Origin: Lophius americanus
Taxonomy: Eukaryota; Chordata; Actinopteri; Lophiiformes; Lophiidae
Direction: 5' to 3'
Length of the DNA stretch: 64,000 nucleotides
Assembly: GCA_037951165.1 (NCBI GenBank)
Contig: JBBDHG010000097.1
Span: 3,350,501-3,414,500, forward strand
The notes beneath the pieces were generated by a model. That model did not search any database. It saw only the letters and a program-made list of their open reading frames with translations, and was not told the DNA's origin. The position numbers and the translations under genes are program-made. Shown piece by piece: positions 24,540-36,345 of the stretch; the stretch's first letter is position 1; every line of letters starts with the position of its first letter.

Positions 24540-24790
24540 CAATCAATCAATCTTTATTTATATAACGCCAATTCACAACAACAGTTGTCTCAAAGTGCTT
24601 TCCAGAAAGAGCAGGTCTAAACCAAACTCTTTATATGATTATCTACAGAGACCAAACAATTTCAAAGCACTTGGCAACAGTGGCGAGAAAAAACTGCCTT
24701 TTAACGGGCAGAAACCTCGAGCAGATCCAAGAATCAGGGTGGACGGCCTACTGCCATGACCGGTCGGGGTCGAAGACAATGTGAGATTAA
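24540..24790 (-). mobile_element. 3' end of a teleost LINE-like element, copy 1
   Basis: Read on the minus strand it ends with the tail GTTATATAAATAAAGATTG plus ATTG repeats. It is nearly the same as 49102-49347 across 245 bases ('cacaacaacagttgtctcaa', 'gcgagaaaaaactgcc', 'gggtggacggcctactgcc', 'atgaccggtcggg'). 5'-truncated copies with a simple-sequence tail are what target-primed reverse transcription leaves. The source family is not named. Confidence 0.7.
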
Positions 24791-27700
24791 CTGAAAACTG
24801 AATATATTAAGAAGGTATATCTATTAACATATAGAGGTCCGGGCCGTTCAGAGATTGTTCTGTCTCTAGTTTATACGCTTCTTAGTTATTTACTCCATTA
24901 ATTGGCCCAGTGGTAAGCCTAAATGTAATGAGAAATGTTGATTGGGGCAAGTTGGGCCGATAATGGGTCAGTAATGTGAGGGGTGCCGCGGTTGCGGTCT
25001 GTTGAGATGATCTGCTCTTTGAAAGTGTGGTGCGTGGCCGCGAACACGGGCGGATCGTGTTCCGACTGAGACGAGACAATGAATCATCAGTTTTTGGTTT
25101 TGGTTTTTAAATAAAGAAAGGAAATGTTACAATATTTAGACGAAAGTTGTTATTGCAAAAATAGACAATCCTGTTCTAACAAATAGCACAATGAATGTTG
25201 GCAGAAAAGGTTACGGCTCATGCTGATTTAGCAAGACTTTGGTCCCTCATGCGTAAGATCACACTGGAAAATCTACGGCAGGCGCTGCCACGACTACTCC
25301 ACATTTCTGCCACTCTGAACGCTCCTTGATTAATTGTAGTTAAACAATAAATTAAAAAGATCAATAGGCGGGCGTGTGTGTTCCCCGCAGTGTGTCGTAC
25401 CTTAACTCAGTACTATTATGACGGTGCGAAGAGTTTTTCCTATACCGAATCCGGTTGTGATCCAATATGCAGTTTTTTTTGTTTTTTTTCTTAATATATA
25501 GTAAAACTGAAAAATGGAATGTTTGCTTGACTTAAGTGGCCATGTAAGTCCCCCAGACATAAGGAAATATTCTTATTTATTTCTCTAAGTATCAAAATCG
25601 AGAGCAAATTATTTCGTCTCCCATACAAGTTTTGGAAGACTGTAGTTCGGACCAGATGTGATTATCTGTGATTATCTGATTAAGTTATTGAAAGGACTTG
25701 CATGCGAAGCAAGGTCCTGGAACCCAAACTATGAAGTACGCATGGAGATCCAAACGTCATAATGGAAAATGATAACTGTGAGAGTCAATTCCTTTTTTTT
25801 TCTTCTCTATTTTTCTTTTTGTCTTCTTTTATTTTTTTTCCTATCTTTCTTTTACTGAATATTGGGGAAAATGGGAATGAGGGATGAAAACACAAATAGC
25901 AGATGTAAAATGGAATCAGATTTTCATAAAACCACCAATTCTTTATATTGGAGAGAATGCGTTTGGAAATGAATATGAGAAAATTGTGAGCAATTTGGCT
26001 GATTGGTGAGTAATCACAAATTCATGACGGGAGATTTCAATGAAATGAATCGTACGGATTTGCATAACTTGCATCAAATGCTTGGGCTGATAAATTTGAA
26101 CTTGCAACCAATGACAGGTGAGTAGTTGTGAATACACGCCAGTGGTTCCGGCACTGTTTGGTTTTCTGACATCTCGACAAATACAAACACAAAAATGATG
26201 TCTATTTTGGTCATCGTTGGTGACATGGTGAAATTGGAGATAAAACTTTCATGTTGTATATTCACGTGTTTGCATTATCAACATGAGCGGGTGTGAGAGA
26301 TATTTGGTGCAACTGACCATGTTATTGTATCACTCTTGCCCTTTAGGCTCACACTAGCTAGTATGCTACATTTGACAAGCGCTCAACAGGATAGCTGGTC
26401 TTCCCAAAAATGTTCTCACCCAGACATATTTCTTCTGTTTTCTTATTTAGTCGCCACAGCAGCTTCATCATTCACTTTGTCTGCTGCTCTAGGGTCACAT
26501 GAGGGAGTGAATTTATTGCTCCTCCAGGCAGAAGAATCTTAATGAAATCCTTTGAAGGTCTAATTTCAGGTCGGAACCCATTTCACAATCGGAATTAAAA
26601 ACTCCTGCAGGATGGGCTGCACCTTAACCCTGGAGTGATCTTCATTCAGTCAAGCATGTTTCCTAAAGCTCTCATTTCCACAATGATGCTGCACCATTTT
26701 AGAGAATGTGTCCATGTTGTTTCTGTGAGTTCGGTGAAAGTGGATAATGGTGTTATCTTCTGGTGAGGACAATGATGAAACACCGGAGAAAGTAAGTGTG
26801 TTCACTGGTGCACCAGATGATCAAAGTACTGACTGCATTTAGCATTAAACGAGTTAGACTCTCACCCATATCCGGTAGGGGTTTTTGGGTAACCTTGTAC
26901 ACTAGCATGATTTTACTTCTGTCCCTTATGTCTTGTATTTAATAAGTTAATCATTTTCCTGTCTCACGGTCTTAAGCGAATGTCCGCTGTCAGTCTCTTC
27001 TATTTGACACCATTGACCTTGACCCTTTAACTCATTTTAAGTGACAACTAAACATAGCTTACAAAGTAATGTACATTACAGGGAGATAATTTAAAGTGTC
27101 TAAATATGTCCTTGGCCTACAAGGTCTAACTGTTTTTTTACCATTGTTTTCTTTGTGTGGATTGACAAAAGACTCTAGTTGCTGTCTGCACATTCAGCCC
27201 CACTTCCAACCCTACCTCCACCCGTAGGGTCTGATTAAGGAGATTCACTATGCGGAGTGATAAGATCAGAGCCAAGACTCCAACTTTTCAAATCATGAGT
27301 TGTTTGACAGAGATTTTTGTTTAATATCCTCATGCTGCCATAATTGTTGAATGTATGTCAGCATGTAGGTAATTTAGCACAGGTGAGCATGTGATACCTT
27401 GCATGGTAGCCTCTGCTTCCACTGGATGAATGTATGGATGAAATGGTGAATATTGGCGTTAAGATATTACAGGTATGACAAAGGACTTGATGCCATAACT
27501 TAGAAAAAGCAGTGATACTTTTTATGGTACGTTTTATGATTCATTTATTTGGTGGATGGTGGACATCTTATAAGTCCTTAATAAACTTCTTTAAGTCTTT
27601 GGAAGAATGTGTTCAATGTGACCTAATTTTTGTTCAGCTTGACCATTTTTATTCAAGTGAATTTGTCTAAATGCCCTCTGACGCCGGGCCGCTGGCGCCA

Positions 27701-27799
27701 TCATGAACCTCTGAGAAAAACAAACCGCTACACTATTCTTTTAATCCTTCTTCTGCTGTCCGATTGATGAAGACCAACAGTAATTAATATTGAAATCAA
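24791..27799. other. Three kb without a recognised gene
   Basis: Unique-looking, with CpG-richer parts at 24960-25065 and 25360-25430, a T-rich run at 25790-25860, and a weak match to a common fish repeat phrase ('gtcgccacagcagcttcatc') at 26451-26470. Minus-strand frames at 25943-26265 show no domain. Confidence 0.4.
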
Positions 27800-28499
27800 C
27801 GCCATTTCCTGTCAACTCTGGCAGACGAGTCCCTGTCAACTCAAGTAGACCAGTCCCTGTATAAACATGTAGACCAGTCCCTGTAGAAACATGTAGACCA
27901 GCTCCTGTAGAAACATGTAGACCAGTCCCTGTAGAAACATGTAGACCAGTCCCTGTAGAAACATGTAGACCAGTCCCTGTAGAAACATGTAGACCAGTCC
28001 CTGTAGAAACATGTAGACCAGCTCCTGTAGAAACATGTAGACCAGTTCCTGTAGAAACATGTAGACCAGTCCCTGTAGAAACATGTAGACCAGTCCCTGT
28101 AGAAACATGTAGACCAATCACTGTAAACCCATGTAGACCAGTCTCTGTAGAAACATGTAGACCAGTCCCTGTCAACGCAAGTAGACCAGTCCCCGTAGAA
28201 ACAAGGACACCAGTTCCTGTAAACCCATGTAGACCAGTCCCTGTAGAAACATGTAGACCAGTCCCTGACAATGCAATTAGTCTATTCCCTGTCAACTCAG
28301 GTAGGCCAGTCCCTGTGAACTCACATTGACCAGTCCCTTTGAACTCAGGTAGACCAGTCCTGGAAACATGTAACCCAGTCCCTGACATTGCAAATGGACC
28401 AGTCACTGTGAACTCAAGTACACCAGTCCTTTTCAACGGAGGTAGACCAGTCCCTGTTAGTAACTGTGCATTCAGGCAGACCAGTTTCTGTAAATCCAT
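27741..28499 (-). other. 252-codon open frame through the minisatellite
   Basis: Because the unit is 24 bases, the frame is kept and encodes about 28 octapeptides of the form T-G-T-G-L-H-V-S, with outer variants such as TGTGLPEL. Start is the Met at 28499, outside the clean array; the end (GQQKKD) is also outside it. A second minus frame (27836-28117) is open too, giving MVYMFLQGL-type octamers. The double open frame shows that openness follows from the unit rather than from selection. No signal peptide, no neighbouring promoter and no known family. Most likely non-coding. Confidence 0.25.
27800..28495 (-). repeat. 24-bp minisatellite, about 28 units
   Basis: The core unit reads GACCAGTCCCTGTAGAAACAT plus GTA (24 bases). 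The central units (27870-28130) are almost identical; the outer units are diverged on both sides, as expected when exchange is most frequent in the middle of an array. Two units carry CTCCTG for CCCTG variants at about 27901 and 28021, spaced 120 bases (five units), which suggests block duplication. Confidence 0.95.
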
Positions 28500-29608
28500 T
28501 TAAACAGTTTTTTTTCTTTTTTCTTTGTTTGGGTTCTTCTATTTTTGTTGTCACCTGGACTCCTGTATAAGTCCACCCATCGGAACTGTTTCGATGGAAG
28601 AAGAGGGACCTATGTCACATTAGGAATGTTGTAATAGGTTATAATGTTATGGCTAATAACGTGCCTACTGTTAAAGGGATCACTAAGCAAGATCAGAGAT
28701 TTAACAGGATAGAGAGATTTGTTCTTAAAATTGCAGCAATAATCCACAGTAATGTAAGGACCTCATATCACCTGAAAAAAGCCACAATGTATAACTGTTG
28801 GTCAGTCTATAGCGTTTATAGCATGATTGATTAACATAATAAGAAAGTTTTACAGATTAACAAGACTAGCCTGATCGTAGACAGTCTTTTCAATGGTATC
28901 AGGATTGCTATTAGCTTGTTTGTTTGTTTGATAACACCGAAAATATTTGGAAAATGTTTGCGGTGGGGCACATGACATGGAAGTAGTAATTGCATTTTGG
29001 AGGGGAACCAGATAAAAGGGTGGAGTAGAGATTTATTTTCTACTTTTTCAACATTGCAACAGAAATGCTCTGTGGACTGCACAAAAAACTCTGTGATAGT
29101 TTTTCATGAAACACGATGGAAGGGAGAGGCATTTGACCTGGAAGATATCAAATTTTGAGTTCCGATTAGTGCTTCATTTAGTTTTAGGAACTATGCAGCC
29201 TTGGGTAGGTAAGGTATGCACTCTGCTCACTGCACCGTTTCTATATTCTATGTTTAATTGAAAAGAAGTTAGTCCGCGTGCAAGAAACGGTTGGCTTGTT
29301 AGCATATTTAGGGTCTGATTGACTAAAGGTTTGTGTTTGTAAAGACAAGTGCAAAACTTGACAGCACCAGCAAACAATTGAGCAAGCTGATCTCAGAATG
29401 CACTAAGGACTGCATCTGTAAAACTTGCAAAATAAAATGTGCTATACATTTAATACATTTAAGCCTTAATGAATATGCGATATCGGGCATTTCTACCCAA
29501 AGGCGCAAAAAATTCTGGGAGGAATCAATGCAAATTCCTAAATTTAGCAATATGATTTACTGAGCCTGAAAATAACTGTGGTACTTGTCATTGAATCCGT
29601 AAGTTAAT
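28500..29608. other. No gene recognised
   Basis: Unique-looking sequence between the minisatellite and the Tc1-like element. No domain is seen in the small frames at 28649-29563. Confidence 0.4.
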
Positions 29609-31001
29609 ATACTACGCAAAATTAAGGGTACACTGCAATCACAGTTCTTATCTTGAGGAAAGAAAAACTCAAGTTGAAATTCTTAATTGATGTACATTGC
29701 GTAATTTGTTTAGAACGAAATTATGCAAGAATGATCAGTGGAAATCATCACAACAACGCATAATGTGAGCCAGCAGTGTGTTTCATTCCCACATGCCAAA
29801 GGATCCAACCTGAAAACATCTGGGCATGCTCCTGATGAGATGGAGGATGGTGTCCTGTCCTGGGTATCCTCTCAGACCTGGATCAGGGCTCCAGGACAGT
29901 ATGTGGTCAGTGGTAGTGGCGTTTGATGCGATACAGAACTTCTCAGAGGTTTTCAGGTGGATTCAGGTTCTGGGATCATCATGACCAGTCAAGGTAATCA
30001 ATGCCTTAATCTTCAAGGAACGGCCTGCACACTCTTCCCACACTATCCTGGATCGGGAGGAACCTAGGGTCCACTGAACCAGTGTAAGGTCTGATAGAGG
30101 GTTTGAGTTTCATTCTGGTACCTAACAGCAGTCATCACTGATCCACCACCAAACCGGTCCTGTTGGATGATGATGCAGCAGCATTACATTCTCCACAGTG
30201 TCTCCAGACTCAGCCAAGCCTGCAACATGACCTCAGGTTGAAACTGCTGTCATCTGTGAAGAGGAAGGGGCACCAATGGAGAACCTAACAATTCTGCTGT
30301 TCTCTGGTGAACACCAATTGAGCTCCACAGTAATGGTTTGTGAGCGCAGGTCCCAGTAGAAGACGTTGGGCCTTCATGCCACCCTCATGCAGTCTATTGC
30401 TGACAGCTTTGGTCAGAAAATTCACACCAGTAGCCCACTGGAGCTCATTTTTTAGGGATCCAGCAGTGTTCCTCCTATTCTTCCTCACCCACCCTGAGGA
30501 GCAGATACCAGTCTGGCTACTGTGTTGTTGCCCTTCTACGGACCTGTCTAGCTCCCCTGGTGTAACGGCCTGTCTCCTGGCATCTCCATGCTCTTTTAAC
30601 TGTGCTGAGAGACACAGCAAACCGTCTTGCAACTGCATGCAGGGTTAAGCCATCCTGTAGCAACTGGACTACCTGTTCAGTGTCAGTGGGCTGCATGTAC
30701 TGCCTCATGTCACAAGTAGTGACAAAGACACCAACAGAACATAAAACTAGAGAAGAGTCAGTCAGGAAAGATAAGTAGAGAGAAATGGATTGTGGTCATC
30801 ACCTGCAGAACCCTTCCCTTTTGGGGGGTTGTCATGCTTTACCTCTCCATTGTACGTGTTGTCATTTTCATTTGCACCACAACAGGTAAAACTGATTCAC
30901 TTGTGCTTCCTAAATGGACAGATTGATATCCCTGAAATGTAACTGGCTTGGTGTCATACTGCAATGATTTAGTGTTCCCTTCAGTTCTTTGAGCAGTGTA
31001 C
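29609..31001 (-). mobile_element. Tc1-like DNA transposon, near full length, inactive
   Basis: The element spans about 1.39 kb, close to the 1.3-1.6 kb usual for Tc1-like elements. The right end, inverted, reads GTACACTGCTCAAAGAACTG then AAGGGAACACT (30971-31001). The left end reads TACTACGCAAAATTAAGGG then TACACT (29609-29634). The two are related but diverged. TA dinucleotides flank both ends, matching the TA target of this superfamily. A separate 3' end of the same type lies at 54935-55266 on the plus strand. The transposase frame is broken, so the copy is dead. Confidence 0.75.
29740..30708 (-). pseudogene. Tc1-like transposase, frameshifted
   Basis: The transposase binds the terminal inverted repeats and moves the element by cut and paste. 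The start at 30708 gives MRQYMQPTDTEQVVQLLQDG, followed by VARRFAVSLSTVKRAWR: the N-terminal helix-turn-helix typical of this fish Tc1 group. In the next frame NRLHEGGMKAQRLLLGP (about 30390-30340) matches the segment before the catalytic domain. Further on, QQDRFGGGSVM-like and AVRYQNE-like pieces (about 30160-30110) and an RSMP piece near the C-terminus (about 29830) are still readable, but stops and frame changes separate them. The three acidic catalytic residues cannot all be placed. Normal length would be about 330-345 residues; the remnant covers most of that. Confidence 0.75.
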
Positions 31002-31639
31002 TTTTCAAGGGAAGGTGCTAATGGGCACCGTGTTGTGCTTGGTCACAGTTTGGTATACTGAAAACCCGGCTCCGATGTTTGGACCGCACTGGAGGAGCAT
31101 TACTATACCGATTCCTGCTATACCCCGAAGTGGCCCCGATTATAGTTTCTGCTGTATGTTACACAACATTGCCAACCATCAAGGGTTGTAGCACGATGCC
31201 ATGCCGTGGAGGAGGAGAATGACCAGTTGCCACATTTCTAGCTGTGCGCACTATGAGCTCTCATCCCTCTCCTTTCCCTGGTTGCTCCGTTGTTAGACCA
31301 CTTGGATTGAGAGGCATTGGGCTGAGCATGCTACGGTATGAGATGCGAGAGAAAAGCGGCTTTGCAAATACAATACTTTCTTTCATTCTCTGGTGAACAT
31401 CAATCACTAGCCTTAACTATATTTACCATCAACTATAAACTGAGGGAACACACCAGCCTCCAAGCTAATGTGTGTGATCGGCTCAAACCAGAGTGACCTT
31501 CTGGCCTCACAAGACTTCTTACTTCAGAAGAAGTCTTGGCTTCTTACTTCAGATACAATTGTAAGATTGTTTAGAATAATCTGGCGGCGGTTATTCTCAA
31601 CAACTTCATGTCAACAGATTCACCCCTAATGGACACCGC
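31002..31639. other. No gene recognised
   Basis: Unique-looking. A 14-base direct repeat, 'cttcttacttcaga', occurs at about 31507 and 31540. Confidence 0.4.
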
Positions 31640-32040
31640 TTTTGATCCAGTCACAGAGACGCTGGAATCCATCAAATCAACGATCAGCTTGGTGAACTGG
31701 ATTCATGTCTGATGTCTCTGAGAGCGAACGTGGATGGAGGGGAAAAACAGAGGACCAAGAGCTTTTATTGACCTGTTCCACTATTACCCCCAGAAAGAAC
31801 TTTTGATATGTAAAAGACGCCAGGTTCTGAGTTTCTGCTTTCCCCCCACTAAATCGTAAGCCTTGAAAGATGGCATGTGGCCTTTAATGTCATGAAAGCC
31901 AATCTCTAAAAGAAAAATGTGGGATTAAACCTGCTTCACCGCTCTCAGCTAAGGATAAACCCGGATAATAAGATATTTTTCTTTGACACACCTAAGGAGC
32001 CCCAGGCCTTTTACAACATTGATTACGGTGAGTCATTTAC
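31640..32040 (+). pseudogene. Possible L1-like ORF1 remnant
   Basis: ORF1 proteins of L1-type LINEs are RNA-binding coiled-coil chaperones. A broken plus-strand reading gives FDPVTETLESIKSTISLVNW (like the coiled-coil start), then IDLFHYYPQKELLI and RRQVLSFCFP (like the RNA-binding 'vrFh.y..Ke.iLraaR' segment), then FFDTPKEPQAFYN (like the C-terminal 'f.tPeeA..F' end). The order is right, but each piece is short and in shifting frames, so this is tentative. Confidence 0.35.
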
Positions 32041-33779
32041 AATCACACAACGCACAGAGATTGTCTGTATATTATCTGGCCGATAAACTTTGAATGGTCA
32101 GCAAACTTTGAATGTTTGCTGCTCCTGCTCAAGTGCAGATGCTTTGCTTATGTGCTCTTTCACTTTCTTTCTTTCTTTCTAATAGATTTATGTCAAGCGG
32201 GCCCTGGATACCCACAAATCACTGGGAGATTAATTTATAAAAAAACTGATAGCTACTTCTATTTTTTTAAAACTGTTTTACTTTGTGAGCGTGGCCTATC
32301 AGCAGTACAAGCTAGTGCCACCGTGAAAGAGAGCGAGTTGCTTGGCTAAAGCTTATCGGCAACAAGATGCCTCCCTTCTCAACAGATGACTACCACAAAC
32401 TGCTACAGAAGATCACGCTACCACTGGCTCAAAACAGTGAACAGGAAAGCTGATTATCACTGACAAACCCACCAAGACGCAAGAGGGCTGTGTACAGGGC
32501 AATAAATCCACTAGTAGTCCTCCTTGGAACGCACTTGGTGAAAAGCCAAAGCATAAATCATGTCCCTGGGAAATGGGAGGAAAACCTACTTGTAGAACCC
32601 AGCACCCTCAGATTTCTGATGCGACCGGCTGGCTTACATTAGCATCCAAGCACAGTGCCTTATCGACGCCTCTACAAAGCAAGGTTCAACCATGGACAAT
32701 TGCGAAAGAACGAGCAACAAACTTCCTCAACAAAAAAGTTTGTAACTGGATAACAGATTTATTCTTCTGTTATGGAAGGCTACACACAAAAACTGGGCCT
32801 CAAAACTTTGATTGTGGGTAAGGCTCCTATTAAAGATGTGAAAAGCATGTGGAGTAAAACACCAAAGTTCTCTGTTTTCCCAAAGATATGGTCTCTGATA
32901 TGGCAGGAAGAACCCCGGATATTTTTTATGCACACCCAAATGTGAAAATAGGTACAGCACATTCGGTGGATTGATTTCGTGAAACAACAGTCTGAAGTGC
33001 TAAAACGGGACTTTACTGATCTGTTAATCACAGCCAGCGCTGTGAATACTGTTGTTGTTTATCAGGGGTCCTATGCTGCCAGTCCACTCAGTACATTTTA
33101 TGAACAATTTTAAAATATTTTGGGACAGCAGACTTGTTTTTAAGGCAGATGGACTCTTCTTAAACAAGTCAGGAGTAGGAGTAGCTTCAACTCCGACTGG
33201 CTTTACTTCCTGCGTTCCATACCACGGACACGTCACAGGAGGAATTACCAGTGGAGGGAGACTGAACACGACGTGCCAGGGACCCTCCAGAACAAGGATT
33301 TCACCTTCCACCCCATGCTAGTCCTAAAAAAACGAGATAGAACAGAGTCAGGAGGAAGTGTCCTCACCCACCTCCACCATGTAAACCAACATTTATTCCT
33401 GTGAGGATCAGCCTCCTTCACCATCCAGCTCATCCTCCTTGCTTGTCACCCTTTCTCCCTCTCACCCCTCTTGGAGTTCACTAATCAGATGAAGGAGCTG
33501 GTCGCTGCTGAACCTAAACAGACTCCCTGCCCTATTCACATTTTTTCTACTTTAATACTCCCTCAACGTCCGCGTGTTGCTCGCACAAACTGATATGTGG
33601 CGGGTCCAGGCTTCAACAATAATGACACACATGAGAGTTTTCGGACCAGTCGGAGCCCCGTGTGCCGAGGGGTTTCATCAATCTCAGTTTTGATAAGTAA
33701 AAAAAAAAACGATTTTCATATACTGAGGATAAAGAAAGACAAAATCCTCAGTGTATTCTCACCTCCTGGTCGTTTTGGT
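32041..33779. other. No gene recognised
   Basis: About 1.7 kb with several frames of 80-95 codons on both strands (for example 33024-33311 and 33052-33321, which overlap on opposite strands). None shows a domain. It could be more LINE sequence too decayed to read. Confidence 0.4.
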
Positions 33780-36345
33780 TCAAATAACATGACACAATTT
33801 TATCCAATAAACCAGACATACCTGGAGGACATTATACAACACCTAAAATCTTACTCCTGTTGCATCGATATTCTGCAAACAGTCTTTTTCTAAAAACGGT
33901 TTCAGATTGCATGTCTCAGAGGTTTTACAGATGGACAACGCATCTCTTGTTTCAGGAGTCTCCCCTCAGGACCTGAAAACTGCCCTCATCAAACCACTCC
34001 TCAAAAAGGACAATGTGGATGCATCAATAGAAAATAATTACAGACCAATATTAATATCGCTACCCATAGACACATCTTTGCGGGTAATTACAAATCTGAG
34101 ATGAACAAAATCACATCAATGCTCCGTCTTGGGGCCACTTTTGTTTAACATGTACATGCTTCCACTGGCTCATGTGTTGAATAACAACAAAATGTATTAC
34201 CATACCTATGCAGACGACAGACAAATTTACATAACTCTATTGCCAGGGGTCTATAGTCCAAAACAAGCACTGGCCGAGTGCATTGAACGGGTCAACCGCT
34301 GGGTATGCCAGAATTTCTTCAGCTGAAGAAAGACAAAACTGAGGTCGTAGTTTTTGGAGCCAATGAGGAAAGGTTAAAGGTTACCTTCAATCTGTAATGT
34401 TAAAAAGCATATCTTGATGCAATCATGTACTCCGACCTCAGTTTTATCATCCATTTTAAGACCGTTAAAAAGACAGCTTACAAACACCTGAAGAATATAG
34501 GAAGAATTAAAGGACTGATTACTCAGCAGGATTTAGAAAACTAGTCCATGCATTTATCTTCAGCTGACTGGACTACTATAACGGCTTAAGAAATCAATCA
34601 GAGGGCTGTAGCTGGTTCAGAATGCTGCTGCTAGAGTCCTCACCAAGACCAAGAACTTGGATAATATCAGTCCAGTTCTGAAGTCTCTACACTGGCTTCC
34701 TGTCTCTCAGACAATTGATTCCAGAATCCTGCCTCTGGTTTACAAAGTACTGAAGGCTTCAGGACCAACATAAATCTATGATCTTCTGCTGTGTTATGAG
34801 TCTCCAAAAGTCTTAAATCCAATATCCTGAATTTAAGCCTTAAAAAGTCTTAACTTCTAATGAAACATCTTAAAAACTACTCTGGACGGTCTTAAAAATG
34901 AATTAATGTTACTCTCATTTAAGAAAAGAAATTCATTGTCTTGCTTTTAAATATTTTGATTTTAAGTTCGCCGTGACAAACCTATAATGATCAGTGGATC
35001 ATTAGTTTGTTACAGCGTTTGTTGGTTCTGTTTTAGATGGAACCAAAAGGCAAGAGCTGTGCTCCCCAGATAGAATTTGTCAAAAGACCCAATCATCTGC
35101 AGTCAAGGGGTATTGTGTGCTGGGGTCGTGTGGACCTGTGGAACTTTGCGGACAGTGAAAAGCTAATGTTGCTATCATATATTTCCTCAAACTGTAAGTC
35201 ACAGTAATTAAACCGAGAAAATGTGTAAGCGCAAATTCAAAAATCTTTAGTTAGAGAACAATCAATTTAATGCGTGTTATATGCCGGCGCCTGGAAAACA
35301 TTTTGAAGCCCGCTGCACCCTCTTCAAGAAAAATCTGAAACTTTGGACATTGGGCATCGCTTCTCTGGAGTCGCATGCCAAATCAGAAAAACATAAAGCG
35401 GTTTCAAACAACCAGTAACAAACGCCTGCAATCAGTGCGTTTTGTTCCATGTCTGGACCTTGAGCATCAACAACATCGTTCTCCGGACGGCGCTTACAGC
35501 TGCAGCCATGCTAAGAGCTGAGGTGCTTCACACACCGAACCGTCGCGAACCATCAGTCATATACCAGCAATGACGACATCGGTAAACTTTGGAACACTGG
35601 AAAGACCGCTGGAAGAAATGTCTTTCACTGAAAAAATGTTTTTACTTTTCAGGTAGTTCCGGGGTTCTGAATGTCTTTCATATTTTATTACTTTCTTTCC
35701 AGTATGGACGTGAAATGTGTCTTAAATTGCGTTTATAGTGTTTTTAAATAGACGAAAAAGGGGTCTTAATTTCCAATCATTATGCTCTTAGAACGTTCTT
35801 AAATTTGACTTGTTGAAATCTGGAGAAATCCTGCATCCAGGGCTTTTAGGCCGTCTGGATCAGTTCTGCTCGGTGTCCCCAGAGTCAGAAACAAACATGG
35901 AGGAGCAGCTTTCAGTTTTTATGCACCGAAAAATTGGAACAAGCGCCCAAAAAACTTCAGGACCGCTTGGACTATCAGTGCTTTTAAATGAAAGCTTATA
36001 ATTTTCTGATTTCCTGCCACTTTTTATTACATTTCTAAAACTATTCTCATTTCTGTCTCTCTTATACATCACTGTTTAGTAGAACACTGAATTGTGTCTG
36101 ACACCAAAAGAACTTAGACATTTTTTTTTCTCCCTCTAATCTAGCTTTTATTTATTTATTTAAGAAACTTAAGCCTATTTTAAATTTTGTTCCGATAAAT
36201 TTTCTTAATGTTTTTGTTAACTATGTCTTAATGTTCTTTTGCACTTTGTCGCAATGCTCTTGATTGTTTGTGAAAAGAACTTTGAATTGCCGTGTGGCTG
36301 ACATGTGCTACATAAATAAAGTTGACTTGCCTTGGACTCCAGTTC
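33780..36345 (+). mobile_element. L2/Maui-like LINE, internally deleted and interrupted
   Basis: L2-type LINEs encode an endonuclease and a reverse transcriptase. Readable parts in order: QFYPINQTYLEDIIQHLKS and CIDILQTVFF (33800-33893), the linker before RT; then LKTALIKPLLKKDNVDAS and NNYRPI (33970-34050), the start of RT. Next come LGPLLFNMYMLPL (34130-34167) and YHTYADDRQIYI (34195-34235) with the catalytic Y-A-D-D, then KDKTEVVVFGA (about 34330-34365). A C-terminal part follows at 34560-34790 and, after a 1-kb insertion, at 35830-36000. The tail at 36270-36340 ends TACATAAATAAAGTTGACTT. The RT fingers/palm between NNYRPI and LGPLLF (about 400 bases) are missing. Stops are common. Dead copy. 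Confidence 0.8.
34795..35830 (+). mobile_element. hAT-like element nested in the LINE
   Basis: This 1-kb segment splits the LINE C-terminus. Its edges share GTCTTAAAT-type sequence (34810-34818 and, near the other end, 'ttcttaaatttgact' at 35794-35808), and the far end reads GGAGAAATCCTG, like the CAGGG-type ends of hAT elements when inverted. Inside, 35304-35418 reads FEARCTLFKKNLKLW then GIASLESHAKSEKHKAVSN. This resembles the BED-like zinc finger of a fish hAT-derived protein family, but the second Cys of the CxxC pair is Phe here. No transposase catalytic part remains. Exact ends and target duplication could not be fixed. Confidence 0.55.

Noticed and set aside
27800..28495. Common origin of the 24-bp minisatellite and the 23/24-bp array
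   Set aside because: Unit lengths agree and both contain CTGG and TGTTTC when suitably inverted, but the units cannot be aligned over more than a few bases.
35304..35418. Active host zinc-finger exon
   Set aside because: One metal-binding Cys is replaced by Phe, a stop follows closely, and the segment lies in a transposon nested in a LINE.
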